64,000 nucleotides of DNA from Adiantum capillus-veneris (GCA_014529385.2 CM043961.1:12212478-12276477), one strand, 5' to 3'. Counted from the stretch's first letter, positions 1-11,020 are shown. Program-made: numbers and translations. Notes: generated by a model from the sequence alone, not told the origin.

Positions 1-99
1 AAATTGGAGCCCTTACAAGGGTATTCTCCAAGTCCTTTGGATTCAATGATGCTGCAAGGATGAAGGAGGAGGTGTCAGCCATGCAGTACTCCAGACTTC

Positions 100-1110
100 T
101 CTATCTTTAAAGTGCTAAAAGTCATTGAAAGTGCTCACCTTTTAAGCACTTTTAGCCACCTATAGGCTCGTTTAAGCACATGCAAGCACTTCCAAACACA
201 TCTAATGCCTGCAAGTGCTTTCAAGTTCTTAAAAGTGGTTAAAAGTGCTTGCAAGTGCTAAAAAATGCTTGACTATTTAGCACTTGCAAACACTTTTAAC
301 CACCTGCAAGCACTTCCAAGCACTTTTAAACACCTAAAAATGCTTGCAAGTGCTAAAAAGTGCCTAACTTTTATGCACTTGCAAGCACTTTGAACCACCT
401 GCAGGCACATTAACGCACTTTGAAGCACTTTCAACCACTCACAAACTCTTGCAAGTGCTTGAAGGTGCTTCAAAGTGGTTAAAATTTCTTCAAAATGCTT
501 TCAAAGTGCTTATAAGTGATTTTTACAATCACTTTTAACCACTCTTAAGACCATGCAAGCACTTGTAGGAGTTTGCAAGTGGTCGAAAGTGCTAAAAAGA
601 GCTTCCAAGTGCTATAAAGTGCCTTTCAAAGTGCTGCAAGTGGATAGATAGAGCACCTACAAGCACTTCCAAGCACTTTTAAACACCTACAAATGCCTGC
701 AAGTGCTAAAAAGTGTCTAGCTTTTATGAACTTGCAAGCACTTTGAACCACTTGCAAGCACACTAAAGCACTTTGAAGCACTTTCAACCACTTGCAAAGT
801 CGTGCAAGTGCTTGAAGGTGCTTCAAAGTGGTTAAAATTGCTTCAAAATGCTTTCAAAGCGCTTAAAAGTTTATTCTGCAATCACTTCATAGCTTTTTTA
901 AGCATTTAAAGCACTTTTAACCACTTTTAAGACCCTGCAAGCATTTGCAAGAGTTTGCAGGTGGTTGAAAGTGCTTCGAAAGTGCTATAAAGAGCTTCCA
1001 AGTGCTAGCAAGTGCCTCAAAGTGTTGCAAGTAGATAGATAGAGCACTTGCAGGCACTTGCAAGTGTCTACAAGTCCTTGAATGTTCCAGCAACTGCTCC
1101 AAGGTGCTTG
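100..1110. repeat. AAGTGCTT/AAGCACTT satellite block, left
   Basis: Dense, degenerate repeats of the 8-base word AAGTGCTT and its complement AAGCACTT, about 9-12 bases apart, with the orientation switching several times inside the block. A higher-order duplication of about 353 bp is visible: the segment near 273-473 recurs at 626-826, and a third diverged unit starts near 890. Reading frames here give only low-complexity peptides rich in K, V, L, Q, S, A and C, so I treat the block as non-coding satellite. Confidence 0.85.
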
Positions 1111-1185
1111 CAAGTGCCTGCTTCTAGGGCCTGTATGTCCCCCATCATGGTATGTTGTCCAATAATCTTCCTTTGTTTTTCATAA

Positions 1186-1671
1186 AAGGCAGGCCTCCTT
1201 CATGAAGGGGTCCAGCAAGTTCATGAAAAGAGAGGGCAGGGCCCTTCTAGTGCCACTCCACCTTCCAAGTCTAAATTTAGTGTGGATACTATTTTTTTGT
1301 GTGGAAATTGTGTGGCCTGTGGTCAAGAACTGTCGAACAAATATACGGCCAGTGTCTTTCAGCTGCCATGTGCCCACAGATACCATCCGTTCTGCTTTTC
1401 AATGGTCAACGCGACTGATCCCAAGTGTGTTGTACCAAACTGTAAATGGGAGATACCCCATATAGCAAGATGTTGGGCACTTGGGAATTCTTATGAGGAG
1501 CTTGAAGTTAGGTTGGTCATTTTATACAACAGCACTTATGCTAATGTGTTGTGGAGACTAATTGTGTGCGTTGGTTCAGCTGAGCCAGTGGCTGAGAAAG
1601 AAGCTTCCACATTGTCCATGCACAACAGAAAATTCTTGACCGAGATTGCCACCTCCACCAACCAAGTATAA
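1186..1671 (+). pseudogene. RING-H2-like zinc-binding reading frame, start not evident
   Basis: Open frame from just after a TAA at 1183 to a stop at 1669-1671, with no convincing ATG before the domain (the first candidate start, at 1282, is GTG). It carries a cysteine/histidine pattern of RING-H2 type: CVAC, then about 16 residues later CAHRYHPFC, then a final pair in CVVPNC. The last pair has four residues between the cysteines instead of the usual two. RING domains usually act as E3 ubiquitin ligases, but here only the metal-binding pattern supports that. It sits alone between satellite blocks, beside the transposase-like pseudogene, so it may be an exon of that element or a captured host fragment. 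An acceptor-like CAG just before 1192 would fit an exon. Confidence 0.45.
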
Positions 1672-1829
1672 GCGGCCACCTCGGAAAGAATGGCCAGAGC
1701 AATCTTCTAACTAACTGACTTTACTCTTTGAAAAATCTAACTCCCTATAAAGCTAATTGTTCTTGTATCTAAACTTGAATATACTATGAAGAATTTTGCA
1801 AGTCAAGTGTTTCTGCTGCTGTCAACTGG

Positions 1830-2500
1830 ATTGGGTGTTAAGTGTTGGTTAAGTGGTCAAGTGGTTCAAAGTGTTGTCCAAGTGGTACAAAGTGCCTAAA
1901 AGTGCTGGTCAGGTGGTCCAAAGTGGTCCAAACAGCTGGTCAAGTGGTTCAGGTGGTTGTTAAGTGGTGGTCAAGTAGTACAAAGTGATGTCCAAGTGGT
2001 TCAGGGGGTTGGTCAAGTGGTTCAGGGTGTTGGTCAAGTGGTTCAGAGTGCTTTTTATCAAGTGGTATAAAGTGATGGCCAAGCGGTTCGAGGGGGGTAG
2101 TCAAGCGGTTCAAGGGGCTTGTCAAGTGGTATAAAGTGCTTAAAAGTGTTGGTCAGGTGGTCCTAAGTGGTCCAAAGAGCTGGTCAAGTGGTTCGGGGGG
2201 CTGGTAAATGGTGGTCAAGTGGAAGAAAATGCTATTCAAGTGGTTCAGGGGGTTGGTCAAGTGGTTCAGGGGGTTGGTCAAGTGGTTCAAGAGGTGGTCA
2301 AGTGGCGTCAAGTAGTATAAAGTGCTTAAAAGTGCTGGTCAAGTGGTCCTAAGTGGTCCAAAGAGCTGGTCAAGTGGTTCAGGGGACTGGTAAAGTGCTT
2401 AGAAAGCTTTAAGTGTTTCAAGGGGCTGGTAAAGTGTTGGTCAATTGGTCAAGTGCTCAGAAGTAATTTCCAGTGTTTCAAAAGATGTTTTTTATCACTC
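1830..2500 (+). repeat. AAGTGGTT/AAAGTGCT satellite block
   Basis: Repeats of CAAGTGGT, CAAAGTGGT and AAAGTGCT on the plus strand, with longer recurring phrases such as GGTCAAGTGGTTCAGGGG. The word is related to the block at 100-1110 but is in nearly uniform orientation. The 61-codon frame at 2167-2352 is glycine/serine-rich repeat translation and not a gene. Confidence 0.85.
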
Positions 2501-2572
2501 TACTGTGAAAAGTGCTAGCTATTCAATAGGGGTGATTAGCTGTAATTTTAAGGGAAGTAGTCATGTGATCGC

Positions 2573-2592
2573 CCCCCCCCCCCCCCCCCCCT
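2573..2592 (+). repeat. Poly-C tract
   Basis: About 19 consecutive C residues on the plus strand, so a G run on the minus strand. It lies between the satellite block and the 3' end of the transposase-like pseudogene. The exact length is probably unreliable. Confidence 0.8.
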
Positions 2593-2724
2593 CAACTTTG
2601 ATGTAATCCTTCCTGACTCTCTTTAATATAGTTCACAGCCTCCTTTTTATTATATTAAAAAATAGTGCTAGCTACTGTTAAAAGTGTTGGCCAAGTCCTC
2701 AAGTCAAGTTTACAAAGGTAAATC

Positions 2725-4560
2725 TTACAAGTTCTCCTCTAGGGGCATGTTGTTATAGATTTGCTTGAATATGTCATTTGACATATCATATACATTATGC
2801 TCACCTTCCCTCAGGTACATGGAAACCTTGATGCATCGCACCAGATGGGAGTAGATTCGAGCAGTGGGCTTGTTGTCCAAAATGATATAAGTATCATCTT
2901 GGCCATTTACCTTGTCGTAGAATAGGACCTCAACCACATACAATTTTTTATTAATGATGTTGTGCCATTGATCCTTTTCCTCTTTTTTGGCCAGGTGCTT
3001 TATGTTGGTGCATTTTAGGACGTAGAAGTTTGCACCTACCTTCTATGCAGTCACTGCAAAGTTCTGGCCAACCATCGAGGCATCACTCAGGTCATCGTGG
3101 TGGGCAGCATACAGGGGGGCTTATTCATCCTCATCCTTGCTCGACGCTTCTCCATCGCTTTCATCCGTAACTGTGGGTTGTATTTGCAAGTATACCCACC
3201 CCTGCACATGATCTTTGTTGGCACATTTCCTCCATTGACCTTTGATGCACGCACCACAAAAGCAAGAGAGCAGTCTATGCCTTCGTCCCTGCATATTCGT
3301 CTGACTGTAGCCATTGACACAATGCCAGGATTGAGACCCTATCATGCGCTTGAAATCCCACACTATAACTCTATCGACATCACTGAGCTTGACCTCCTAG
3401 AAAGCACGATCAACTTTCTTGCCTGTCTGTGGGCATTGATTTTTGAGAGTTGCATTGAGGAATGCAACAACGCTTGAAGCGTTATGCAGCACCCGCCCAT
3501 CAAATTTCAACTGCTCGTGTGTGAGGGCTCTTTTGACCACTGCACATGTCCCGTCGTGTTCGCCCTTTTGATGGCCTCAAGCAAAGAAATTGTGCATCAT
3601 TTCGACACCTGTTATTTTGAAGAATCATGCAACAAAATAGAATGGCCGCCTTGCTTTGAATTGTGATGCAGCACCATCCAACCACACCCAATGTTGCTTG
3701 ACACTATGGCCATGTCTTTTCAGACATTCATTGTGCAAAAGAAAAGAGTGTTGCACAAACAAAGTGTCATGTGTCTTGTCATCAGAGATGTAGAAGTGAG
3801 TCGTCTTTTGTATAGCACGAAGCACATCATGTAAGTATGAAATGTGAACAAAGATTGTGACCTAAGATGAATACCAATGCATTGACTGGTCTCATTATGC
3901 ACCTTGAAGGAGTAATTCTTTGCAAAATCCACTATAGAGACCACTACGTCATCATGAAAATTGGCCAAACACTCCTTGAACTGTTGACCTGCCACCTATA
4001 CAAGTAGTTGTATTTGATGAACTTCCCTAGTTTCCCTCGGAGCACAGAAATGAAACTCATCGGACTGAGCTATTGAACCATGAGGTCTTTTTGACATTTA
4101 CTTAGGCCTTCTTCATCCTTTTCCTCTGTAGGAACCTTGTCAAAAATCTTGACAGTCATTCTAGAGATACCATCAGTCTCTTCGACGGGACACAACAAGA
4201 GTCTTTTAATCCTGCAATCATTGCACATGCCCAAAAGACATTTGCTGCGGTGAAAAGCACTATCAGTTGGCTTTGGACACAATACAAACTCCCATAGTTC
4301 TGTCAAGGATGAAAAAGTGGCTTTTGATGTTGTGCACTGCACTATTCCACCACTCAGACTACACACAAGACACCTGCAAAAGCACGACGTTCCATGTAGC
4401 CCATATCTTCCATGGTGCATCTGATTTAAGCCTTCCTTCAAGTAAACAAGTTGAACATGGTATTCACAAGAGCAGGTGTTGCGGGTCCTTCAACTTGCGT
4501 ACAAAGTATGGCTCCAGACCCTCAAAGAATCTAAGGGACATCCTAATGTTAGCATGAGCC
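2725..4560 (-). pseudogene. Transposase-like pseudogene, superfamily not assigned
   Basis: Reading the minus strand across frame changes gives one coherent protein. In order: FFEGLEPYFVRKLKD and EGLNQMHHG near 4550-4430; a Cys-rich stretch KCLLGMCNDC and LLLCPVEE near 4240-4180; IVDFAKNYSFKVHNE near 3930; HFYISDD and WLDGAASQFKARRPFYF near 3800-3620; MMHNFFA then GHQKGEHDG near 3600-3550; KRALTHEQLKFDG; the cluster CFCGACIKGQWRKCANKDHV near 3260-3200; and an acidic tail near 3125. Spaced aspartates and the GHxKGxxDG motif recall DDE-type transposases, and the block order resembles uncharacterised plant and animal proteins I half-recognise but cannot name. Several stops and frameshifts make it dead. 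Related short-word satellite arrays flank it on both sides. Confidence 0.6.
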
Positions 4561-4869
4561 TCCTGGAACCGCATGTACAAATCCCTCTACCACACAAAAG
4601 ACATTTAAAAATACTATAAAGTACTGAAATCTAATTACAACACTTACCTTCTACCACTCGCGGTGTATTTTCACAAAAGTAGGTATGACTTCACCTTTTG
4701 TCCACAAAAAAGTAGGTATGTCATTTTTCCCCATTTTCAACCAAAGTGAGGTGGGATTGGTTGAGCAGTGGGAGTTGGTGAAGAGTGAAAGTTGGTGTCT
4801 ATTTTTGGAAATTCACAGTTTCTACTTCAATTTTTTGTATTGTTGAACTTTTGTCCACTATTGAAGGAC

Positions 4870-5745
4870 TTCAGTGCACTTAGAGAACACTTTGAAGCTC
4901 TTTGGTGCCCTTTTAAGCACTCTGCAGCACTTTGGGACACTTGAAAGCACTCTGAAGCACTTTGAAGCACTACGAGGCACTTTCAAGCAACCTGTCATGC
5001 ACTTTGGTGCCCTTTGAAGCACTCTGTAGCACTAGAAGCACTTTGGGGCAGTTGAAAGCACTATGAAACACTTCATTGCACTTTAAGAGCACTCTGAGGC
5101 ACTTTGTGGCACTTGGTAGCACTCTGAAGCACTTTACCAACACTTTGGTGCACTTTGAACTACTTTGGTGCATTTTGGAAGCACTTGAAACTACTTGGTG
5201 GAACTTTAAAAGCACTTTGTGGCACTTCAAAGCACTTTGAGGCACTCCGTGGAACTTTAAGCACTATGAAGCACTTTATGGCAGTTTCAAGCACTACGAA
5301 GAACTTTGGGGCACTAAATAGAACTGTGTGGCACTTTGAAGCATTTTGAAGCACTGTAAAGCACTTTTTGACGCTTTCAAGCACTCTGCAGCACTTTGAA
5401 GCACTTTTGGGCACTTGAAAGCACTTTGAAGTGCACTTTAAGGGCTCTTTGAAAGCACTTCAGTGCTGTTTAAGAGCACTCTGAAGCACTTTGTGACACT
5501 CTGCAGCACTTCAAAGCACTTTAGAGTCTAGAAAACACTCTAAAGCACTCTAAAGTACTTTGTGGCACTTTCAAGCACCATGAAGCACTTTAGTGCACTT
5601 TGGAAGCGCTCTGAAATACTTTGAAGCACTTTTGGCGCTTCCAAGCACACTGAGATGCACTTTTTTGGTGCTTTCAAGCATTTGCAGGCTCTAAGTGATG
5701 CACTTTGAGACACTTATAAAGCACTTCAAAGCTTTTGCAAGTACC
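4870..5745 (+). repeat. AAGCACTTT satellite block, right
   Basis: Nearly uniform repeats of AAGCACTTTG, GGCACTTTG and similar, about 10-20 bases apart. On the plus strand this is the complement of the word that dominates 1830-2500, so the two blocks form diffuse inverted arms around the transposase-like pseudogene. Peptides read from it (for example SASKCFEVPQSA) are repeat translation. Confidence 0.85.
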
Positions 5746-6117
5746 CAAAATTACTAAATAAAGCATTGTGACACACTTTGAAGATGTTCTGGGTGATATA
5801 CCTGAGGTAAATTGAGAAGATGCATCGGATGCACCACATGTGCCCTCTTGCCGACTCTCTGTCAAACGACATCTTTCTTGTTTGGGGAGATGCGGGTTTC
5901 CATTGACCATAATTGAAACATGATTTCTCTGATTTTGATTGTTAAGGTATTGGTCCTATGCTGTTGACATTGACACGTGTCTAAGGGAAGTGACCCCTCC
6001 TCCGTATCAGTTTGCAGCCAAAAATTGACTCCCACGGCATTTCTTCGATGAAGTCCTAATGCCTTCGCAACATCATTATTGCTCATTACATTGTCAGCCC
6101 CTAACTCGCGGCTATGG

Positions 6118-6120
<3 letters not shown>
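5746..6120. other. Spacer, no gene seen
   Basis: Unique-looking sequence between the AAGCACTTT array and an AG microsatellite. I see no recognisable coding or element structure. Confidence 0.5.

Positions 6121-6194
<74 letters not shown>
6119..6194 (+). repeat. (AG)n microsatellite
   Basis: Pure AG dinucleotide run of about 75 bases, preceded by GGCTATGGGGG. A second AG run preceded by GGCTATGG lies just beyond the other end of the copia element. Confidence 0.98.
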
Positions 6195-6195
<1 letters not shown>

Positions 6196-6226
6196 ATTGA
6201 GCCTGCAAGCCTACAGACGTTGCACG

Positions 6227-6452
6227 TGTTGGAATTAGGGTTGTAGGAAAACACACACAGCTTGGAGAAGATGAAGGAAGCTAAAGGCACACAATAGAGA
6301 GTGTTTTACTTAGTGTGCAAAGGAAAGATAGATAGCCCTAGAGTGATGGGCGTATATACAATTCACTGGGGGAAAACCTCCTAAAGAGGGAAAAAATGCC
6401 CCGACGGTCCTAGTCTGTTCACACACATCACTACCACATGTATATGGTAACA
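6227..6452 (-). repeat. copia 3' LTR
   Basis: 226-bp repeat closely matching 10704-10930. On the minus strand it starts TGTTACCATA and ends CCAACA, the usual TG...CA ends. A purine-rich stretch (CAGTGGGGATT on the minus strand) precedes it and is the likely polypurine tract. Confidence 0.92.
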
Positions 6453-6527
6453 AATCCCCACTGGAGTGATGCGATGAACAAGAGCTGGCACATGAGTAAA
6501 GGGAAGTGCCATGCCCTGAGGACATGA

Positions 6528-8155
6528 TCATTCCACAAAGGGAAGTAAGCCCAAAGCTTTGTAGAAAGCTTCAAGTTTCTCACAAGACAATGCCTTTGTG
6601 AAAAGATATGCAAGGTTATCCTGTGTTGGCACATAAGCAAAGTTGATCTCTCCTGCTGAGAGCCTCTCCCTGACATAGTGGTAATGCACCTCAATGTGCT
6701 TTGTGCGAGCATGAAAAACTGGGTTCCTCGCAATCGCCAATGCGCTCTGACTGTCAGTGTAGATCGTGTTGGCAGTGTCTTGTCCAACACCCAAATCAGC
6801 CATAAGGCGTCTGAGCCATACACACTCAACCGTAGCTGTGAAGACTGCTTTGCACTCAGCCTCACAACTAGAAGTGGCCACATTAGGTTGCTTCTTGCTC
6901 AACCATGATATACATGAATTTCCAAGCATGAAATAAAAACCACTTGCGAACACTCACGTATCAAAACAACCAGCCCAATCTGAGTCCGAAAAAGCATGTA
7001 AGTCTGGCGGCAATGATCCCCCCTTGGGATAAAACAAGCCAAGATATAAAGTGCCACTAAGGTAGCGGAAAATCCTCTTGATAGCCTACCAATGCTTAGA
7101 CCCTGGGCTATGCATAAATTTGCTACCTGTGAGACTGTAAACTGAATATCCGGCCTTGTGTTGCATACATAAATGGGATAGCCAACAACAGTTTGGTAAA
7201 GAGTGACATCAGCAGGATCACCAGCATCATGTAGACTTAACTTCATACCTATTTCCATGGGAGTGGCAATAGGTTTGCAATCCTCAAGTCCAAACTTACA
7301 TAGCAATGTCTCTATGTAACTTTTCTGACACAAGGCAATACCGCCATCACACTGCTTAAACTGTATGCCCAAGTAATGATGCAACAGCCCCAAATCTTTC
7401 ATCTTGAAAGTAGCATTCAAATCAGCCTTAGATTCAGCAATATGTGCCTCATTGGGACCAGTGATCAGCAAATCATCCACATAAAGAACAACAATGAGAA
7501 GTACATCACCCTCACGCTTTACATACAATGTGCTTTCTGTTGGACTGTTACAAAAGCCTCGTTTGACCAACTGAGTGTCAGCTTTCTCATACCAAGCACG
7601 AGGAGATTGCTTCAACCCATACAAAGCCTTCTTACATGTGCACACTTTGTCCTCTTGTCCTTTCTTGACAAAACCACGAGGATGCATTACATAAACTTCC
7701 TCAAATATGTCACCATTCAAGAAAGCAGTAACAATGTCTGATTGATGTACATCCCAACCAAAATGAGCTGCCAATGCACATAGAAAACGCACAGTAGTCA
7801 TACGACAAGTGGTAGCAAAAGTCTCTTCATAATCTATGCCTTTTTGTTGTGCATAACCCTTTGCAACAAGTCGAGCTTTATGGCGATCAATCTCACCATC
7901 CGGCTTGCGTTTCAACTTGTAAACCCACTTCATACCAATGGCCTTTTTGCCAAGAGGCAAATCACATAAATTCCATGTGTCATTTTCTATAAGTGCATCA
8001 TATTCTGATTGCATGGCAGCCATCAAATTTTTTGGAGTATGTGCTTCATCAAAAGACAAAGGCTCCTCAACATCATGGTAGTTTGGGATGATACAACCTG
8101 TAACCTTTGCTTTCATCACTATAACCAACGAAAATACATTTGACAACCTTATCAT
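6528..8155 (-). pseudogene. copia reverse transcriptase and RNase H
   Basis: The reverse transcriptase runs from about 8100 to 7130. It contains WVYKLKRKPDGEIDRHKARL, the catalytic YVDDLLI, and the DLGLLHHYLGIQ and YVCNTRPDI blocks typical of copia. A frame change and a TAG near 7087 (HW*AIKRI where Gln is expected) interrupt the link to RNase H. RNase H continues to 6528 with SSCEAECKA, TDSQSALAIA and HIEVHYHYVRE, ending at a TAG after FVE. The region is conserved in protein sequence despite the breaks. Confidence 0.93.
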
Positions 8156-8174
8156 CCAATTTCTTGTGTTGTGT

Positions 8175-8700
8175 TTATGACACTAAAGCATATGCCAAAC
8201 AGCCAAAAAGACGCATGTGCTCAATAGAAGGATTTCTATCATGCCATGCTTCATATGGAGTAATAGACTGCAAAGCTTTCATAGGACACCTGTTAAGTAC
8301 ATAACTGGCACATATGATGGCCTCAAGCCAAAAAGAATGCGGCAAAGCTTGACTTTTGACCATACATCGTGCCATTTCCGTAGGTGACCTATTTTTCCTC
8401 TCAGCAACACCATTTTGTTGAGGTGTATAAGGCATTGTACATTGGTGTTTTATCCCATGACTAGCCAGAAATGCATCAAATTCATGAGACATATACTCCC
8501 CCCTCGATTGGAATGGAGGGTGCCCATAGTACATTTCGAGACATTTTCAGACGTAGCCAAAAATTGTTTGAAGCACATAAAAACTTTGGACTTTTCTTTA
8601 AGCGGAAATACCCATGCGTGCCTAGAATAATCATCAATGAAAGTCACGAAGTAAAGATATTTTCCCAAGGATGGAGTTTGCATGGGCCCACAAACATCAC
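8175..8700 (-). pseudogene. copia integrase core
   Basis: Minus-strand frames carry FVTFIDDYSRHAWVFPLK (first catalytic Asp), then after a frame change PYTPQQNGVAERKN (catalytic Glu region) and ASYVLNRCP, followed by the YEAWHDRNPSIEHMRLFGC block that closes copia integrases. It is split by a frameshift near 8540 and is one module of the element at 6227-10930. Confidence 0.92.
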
Positions 8701-9420
8701 TGTGTACAAGCTATAACATGCATGTGGCCCTAGCTGAACCATCCTTTGGAAACTTAGAACGCTACATTTTACCCCAAAATACAGCCTTCACAAACATGTT
8801 TGACAGGTGCTTCAAGAGGCGGCAAAGAAGCAACCATATCAGATTTCTACAAACGCAGTAAACTGGTAAAATTCAGATGCCCAAAACGTGCATGCCATAG
8901 TTTTTCATCTGAAACAGTCCTTGAATCTGCAACTGCATTTGCAAAATTTTGTCCACACTTGTCATACAAAGTGAGCTTATACAGCCCACGGTACAAAAGG
9001 CCAGATGCAACAATTTCATCACCAAAACTGAGATCATGAATTGTACATCTGTCATCCACAAATTTGACTACAAGTCCAAGTCTAGCAAGTGCAGATACAG
9101 ACAAAAGATTCTTCTTGATCCCAGGTACATAAAGTGCATCAACAAGTGTGAAATAACTGCCATTTGCATCATTAAGCACAACTTTTTCAACTCCCTGAAC
9201 CGAATAATATGCATTGTTGGCACAAGTGACTGGATTCCCATGAGGGACAGACTCGATAGAGGTGAGCAATTCACAATGTGATGTAATGTGCTTTGTAGCA
9301 CCACTATCAAAATACCACACATGTGAATCTGCAGCAACTAACATGCATGCATCGTGGACAGCAGGATTGTAAATGCACTATGCACTAAAAGCCCATTCTG
9401 CATCAACATCAACATCAACA
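8701..9420 (-). pseudogene. copia protease and GAG-pre-integrase (HHCC) region
   Basis: WYFDSGATKHITSHC near 9310 holds the aspartic protease active site DSGAT. It is followed by ALYVPGIKKNLLSVS and the zinc-binding half WHARFGHLN of the HHCC domain; the CxxC half (CEGCILG) is near 8785. Stops TAG at 8711-8713, 8762-8764 and 9378-9380 each stand where Gln reads naturally. A (GATGTT)n expansion near 9403-9423 marks the gag junction, where the frame shifts. Confidence 0.9.
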
Positions 9421-10416
9421 TCACAGTCTCCTTTTCACAGGAGACTCAACAATGGCTGCATTTGTAGTGGAACCATCATTTGCAGTGGAACCACCCTCTT
9501 TCTTCTTAGCCTCTTTGGCCTTCAACTTAGGACACTGCTTGATCAAGTGATCATTAGCTTTACAATAATGGCAACACATCTTCTTTTTGCCCTTATCACC
9601 AGAATTTCCAAAAGAATTTTTTCCATCTGAAGCATTAGGAACAGATGCTTTTCCACTCGTAGAAGAACCATAAGAAGTGGTTGCGTTGCTGCTACCACCC
9701 TTTCTTTGAGAAGCAATAAAAGCCTATTCAGTTGCATGTTGTGTAGTCCTATTTTTTCTGGAAAGTGACTCTTGAAACAGCAATGTGCACAATGCATCAA
9801 ACTTGACAACTTCAGGATTTCCTTGGGTCATAAGTCTCCAAGTACTAGAAAAAGTTTGGTAAGAATCTGGTAAGGCATCAAGAATAGTCTACACAAGGGA
9901 ACTATCTGAAATGACTTCACCTGCAAAAATAAGTTTCTCATTGATATCCTTGACACCATCAAGGAAAGTTTCCATATCATCTTTCTCATGCATAATCTTC
10001 GACTCCAACTCTTTACGCAGCAATGCAATTTTTGCCTCATTGTGGCTTGCATAAAGACCAACCAAAATATCCCAAGCCTGTTTTGCAGATTTCATTGAAC
10101 AAATGCGGGGAGTAATGGTGCACTTCACAGACAACGCAATCAATGCATGAGCCTACGCATCCTTTACATCCCAACGGGCTTGTTCTTCCTTAGGCAAAAC
10201 AACTCTTACATCAGCAATCCTTGCAGCAAGACCTGCAACATCCTCAACATCGCCTACATCCTCAAAACCAGGACGTACATCAATGCCCTACCCAATATTC
10301 CAAATGCCCTATGACACAAGAACATGTTGCATCATGTAAGCCCACATAGGGTAATTGTCCCCATCCAATCTGTCCTCAACAAACATCTTGAACACATCTG
10401 TGTTGTTGCCAACCAT
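9421..10416 (-). pseudogene. copia gag with zinc knuckle
   Basis: The start ATG at 10416 opens MVGNNTDVFKMFVEDRLDG, and WDILVGLYASHNEAKIALLR, FLDGVKDINEKLIFAGE and TILDALPDSY follow, all typical of copia gag. The CCHC knuckle reads CCHYCKANDHLIKQC near 9560. Five in-frame TAGs (10309-10311, 10288-10290, 10153-10155, 9889-9891, 9724-9726) interrupt it, each explained by CAG changing to TAG. Confidence 0.9.
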
Positions 10417-10690
10417 GGTAAATGTTGCACCTGATGTGAAAACTGCCCGAAAAGAGGATAAATGAAGGGGGAACAACACGTGCTATATAGCACAAACCAT
10501 AGAAGACTATAAGGAACATGTTACGCAGAAAATGGAACTGACAGAATTTCTGCACAAAATGATGAAATAGCTAGTGCAGCACTGCCTATAGTCAATATGG
10601 AGGCTGAAATGAGCCCGAATCAGAAATCAGAGAAAGTAAGGAGGCATGTGCTAGAGCTGCTGTCGACTAAGACAGGGAAAACACAACCTA

Positions 10691-10701
10691 CTTTGATACC
10701 A
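10691..10701 (-). promoter_or_regulatory. tRNA-iMet primer-binding site of copia element
   Basis: TGGTATCAAAG on the minus strand, two bases inside the 5' LTR. It matches the usual plant initiator-Met site TGGTATCAGAG with one change and fixes the element's orientation. Confidence 0.88.
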
Positions 10702-10703
10702 AT

Positions 10704-10930
10704 TTTTGGAATTAGGGTTGCAGGAAAACACACACAGGTTGGAGAAGGCAAAGGAAGCTCAAGGCACTCAATAGAGAGTGTTTTACTTAATGTGCAATGG
10801 AAAGATAGATAGCCCTAGAGTGATGGGCATATATACAATGCACGGGGGGGAAAACCTCCTAAAGAGGGAAAAAGTGCCCCAACGGTCCTAGTGTGTTCAC
10901 ACACATCACTACCACATGTCTATGGTAACA
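10704..10930 (-). repeat. copia 5' LTR
   Basis: 227-bp counterpart of 6227-6452, differing by scattered substitutions and short indels. One inner end has decayed from CCAACA to CCAAAA on the minus strand. The outer flank GCACG matches the other side. Confidence 0.92.
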
Positions 10931-10952
10931 GCACGAGCCTGACAACACAGGC

Positions 10953-10954
<2 letters not shown>

Positions 10955-11020
<66 letters not shown>
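10955..11020 (+). repeat. (AG)n microsatellite
   Basis: Pure AG run of about 65 bases beyond the right end of the copia element, preceded by GGCTATGG as on the left side. Confidence 0.98.

Larger units (their letters stand above)
6227..10930 (-). mobile_element. Full-length, degenerate Ty1/copia LTR retrotransposon
   Basis: Two direct LTRs (6227-6452 and 10704-10930) bound an internal region encoding, on the minus strand, gag, protease, integrase, reverse transcriptase and RNase H in the Ty1/copia order. The 5-bp sequence GCACG lies directly outside both ends (6222-6226 and 10931-10935), as expected for a target-site duplication. A primer-binding site complementary to initiator tRNA-Met (TGGTATCAAAG) lies just inside the right LTR. 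Many in-frame stops and at least two frameshifts make it non-functional. Presence of both LTRs and the duplication points to one intact insertion that decayed in place. Confidence 0.95.

Noticed and set aside
100-5745. Several 60-90-codon frames in the satellite blocks with similar KVLQSASKC-type peptides
   Set aside because: They arise on both strands from translation of the AAGTGCTT/AAGCACTT word and have no independent coding signal.
6121-6290. 142-codon minus frame with a long LS repeat
   Set aside because: Translation of the (AG)n microsatellite; similar frames occur at the other AG runs.
7086-10311. A variant genetic code with TAG read as Gln
   Set aside because: Other breaks include TGA, TAA and frameshifts, the host SNARE gene is of standard plant type, and C-to-T decay at CAG explains the pattern.
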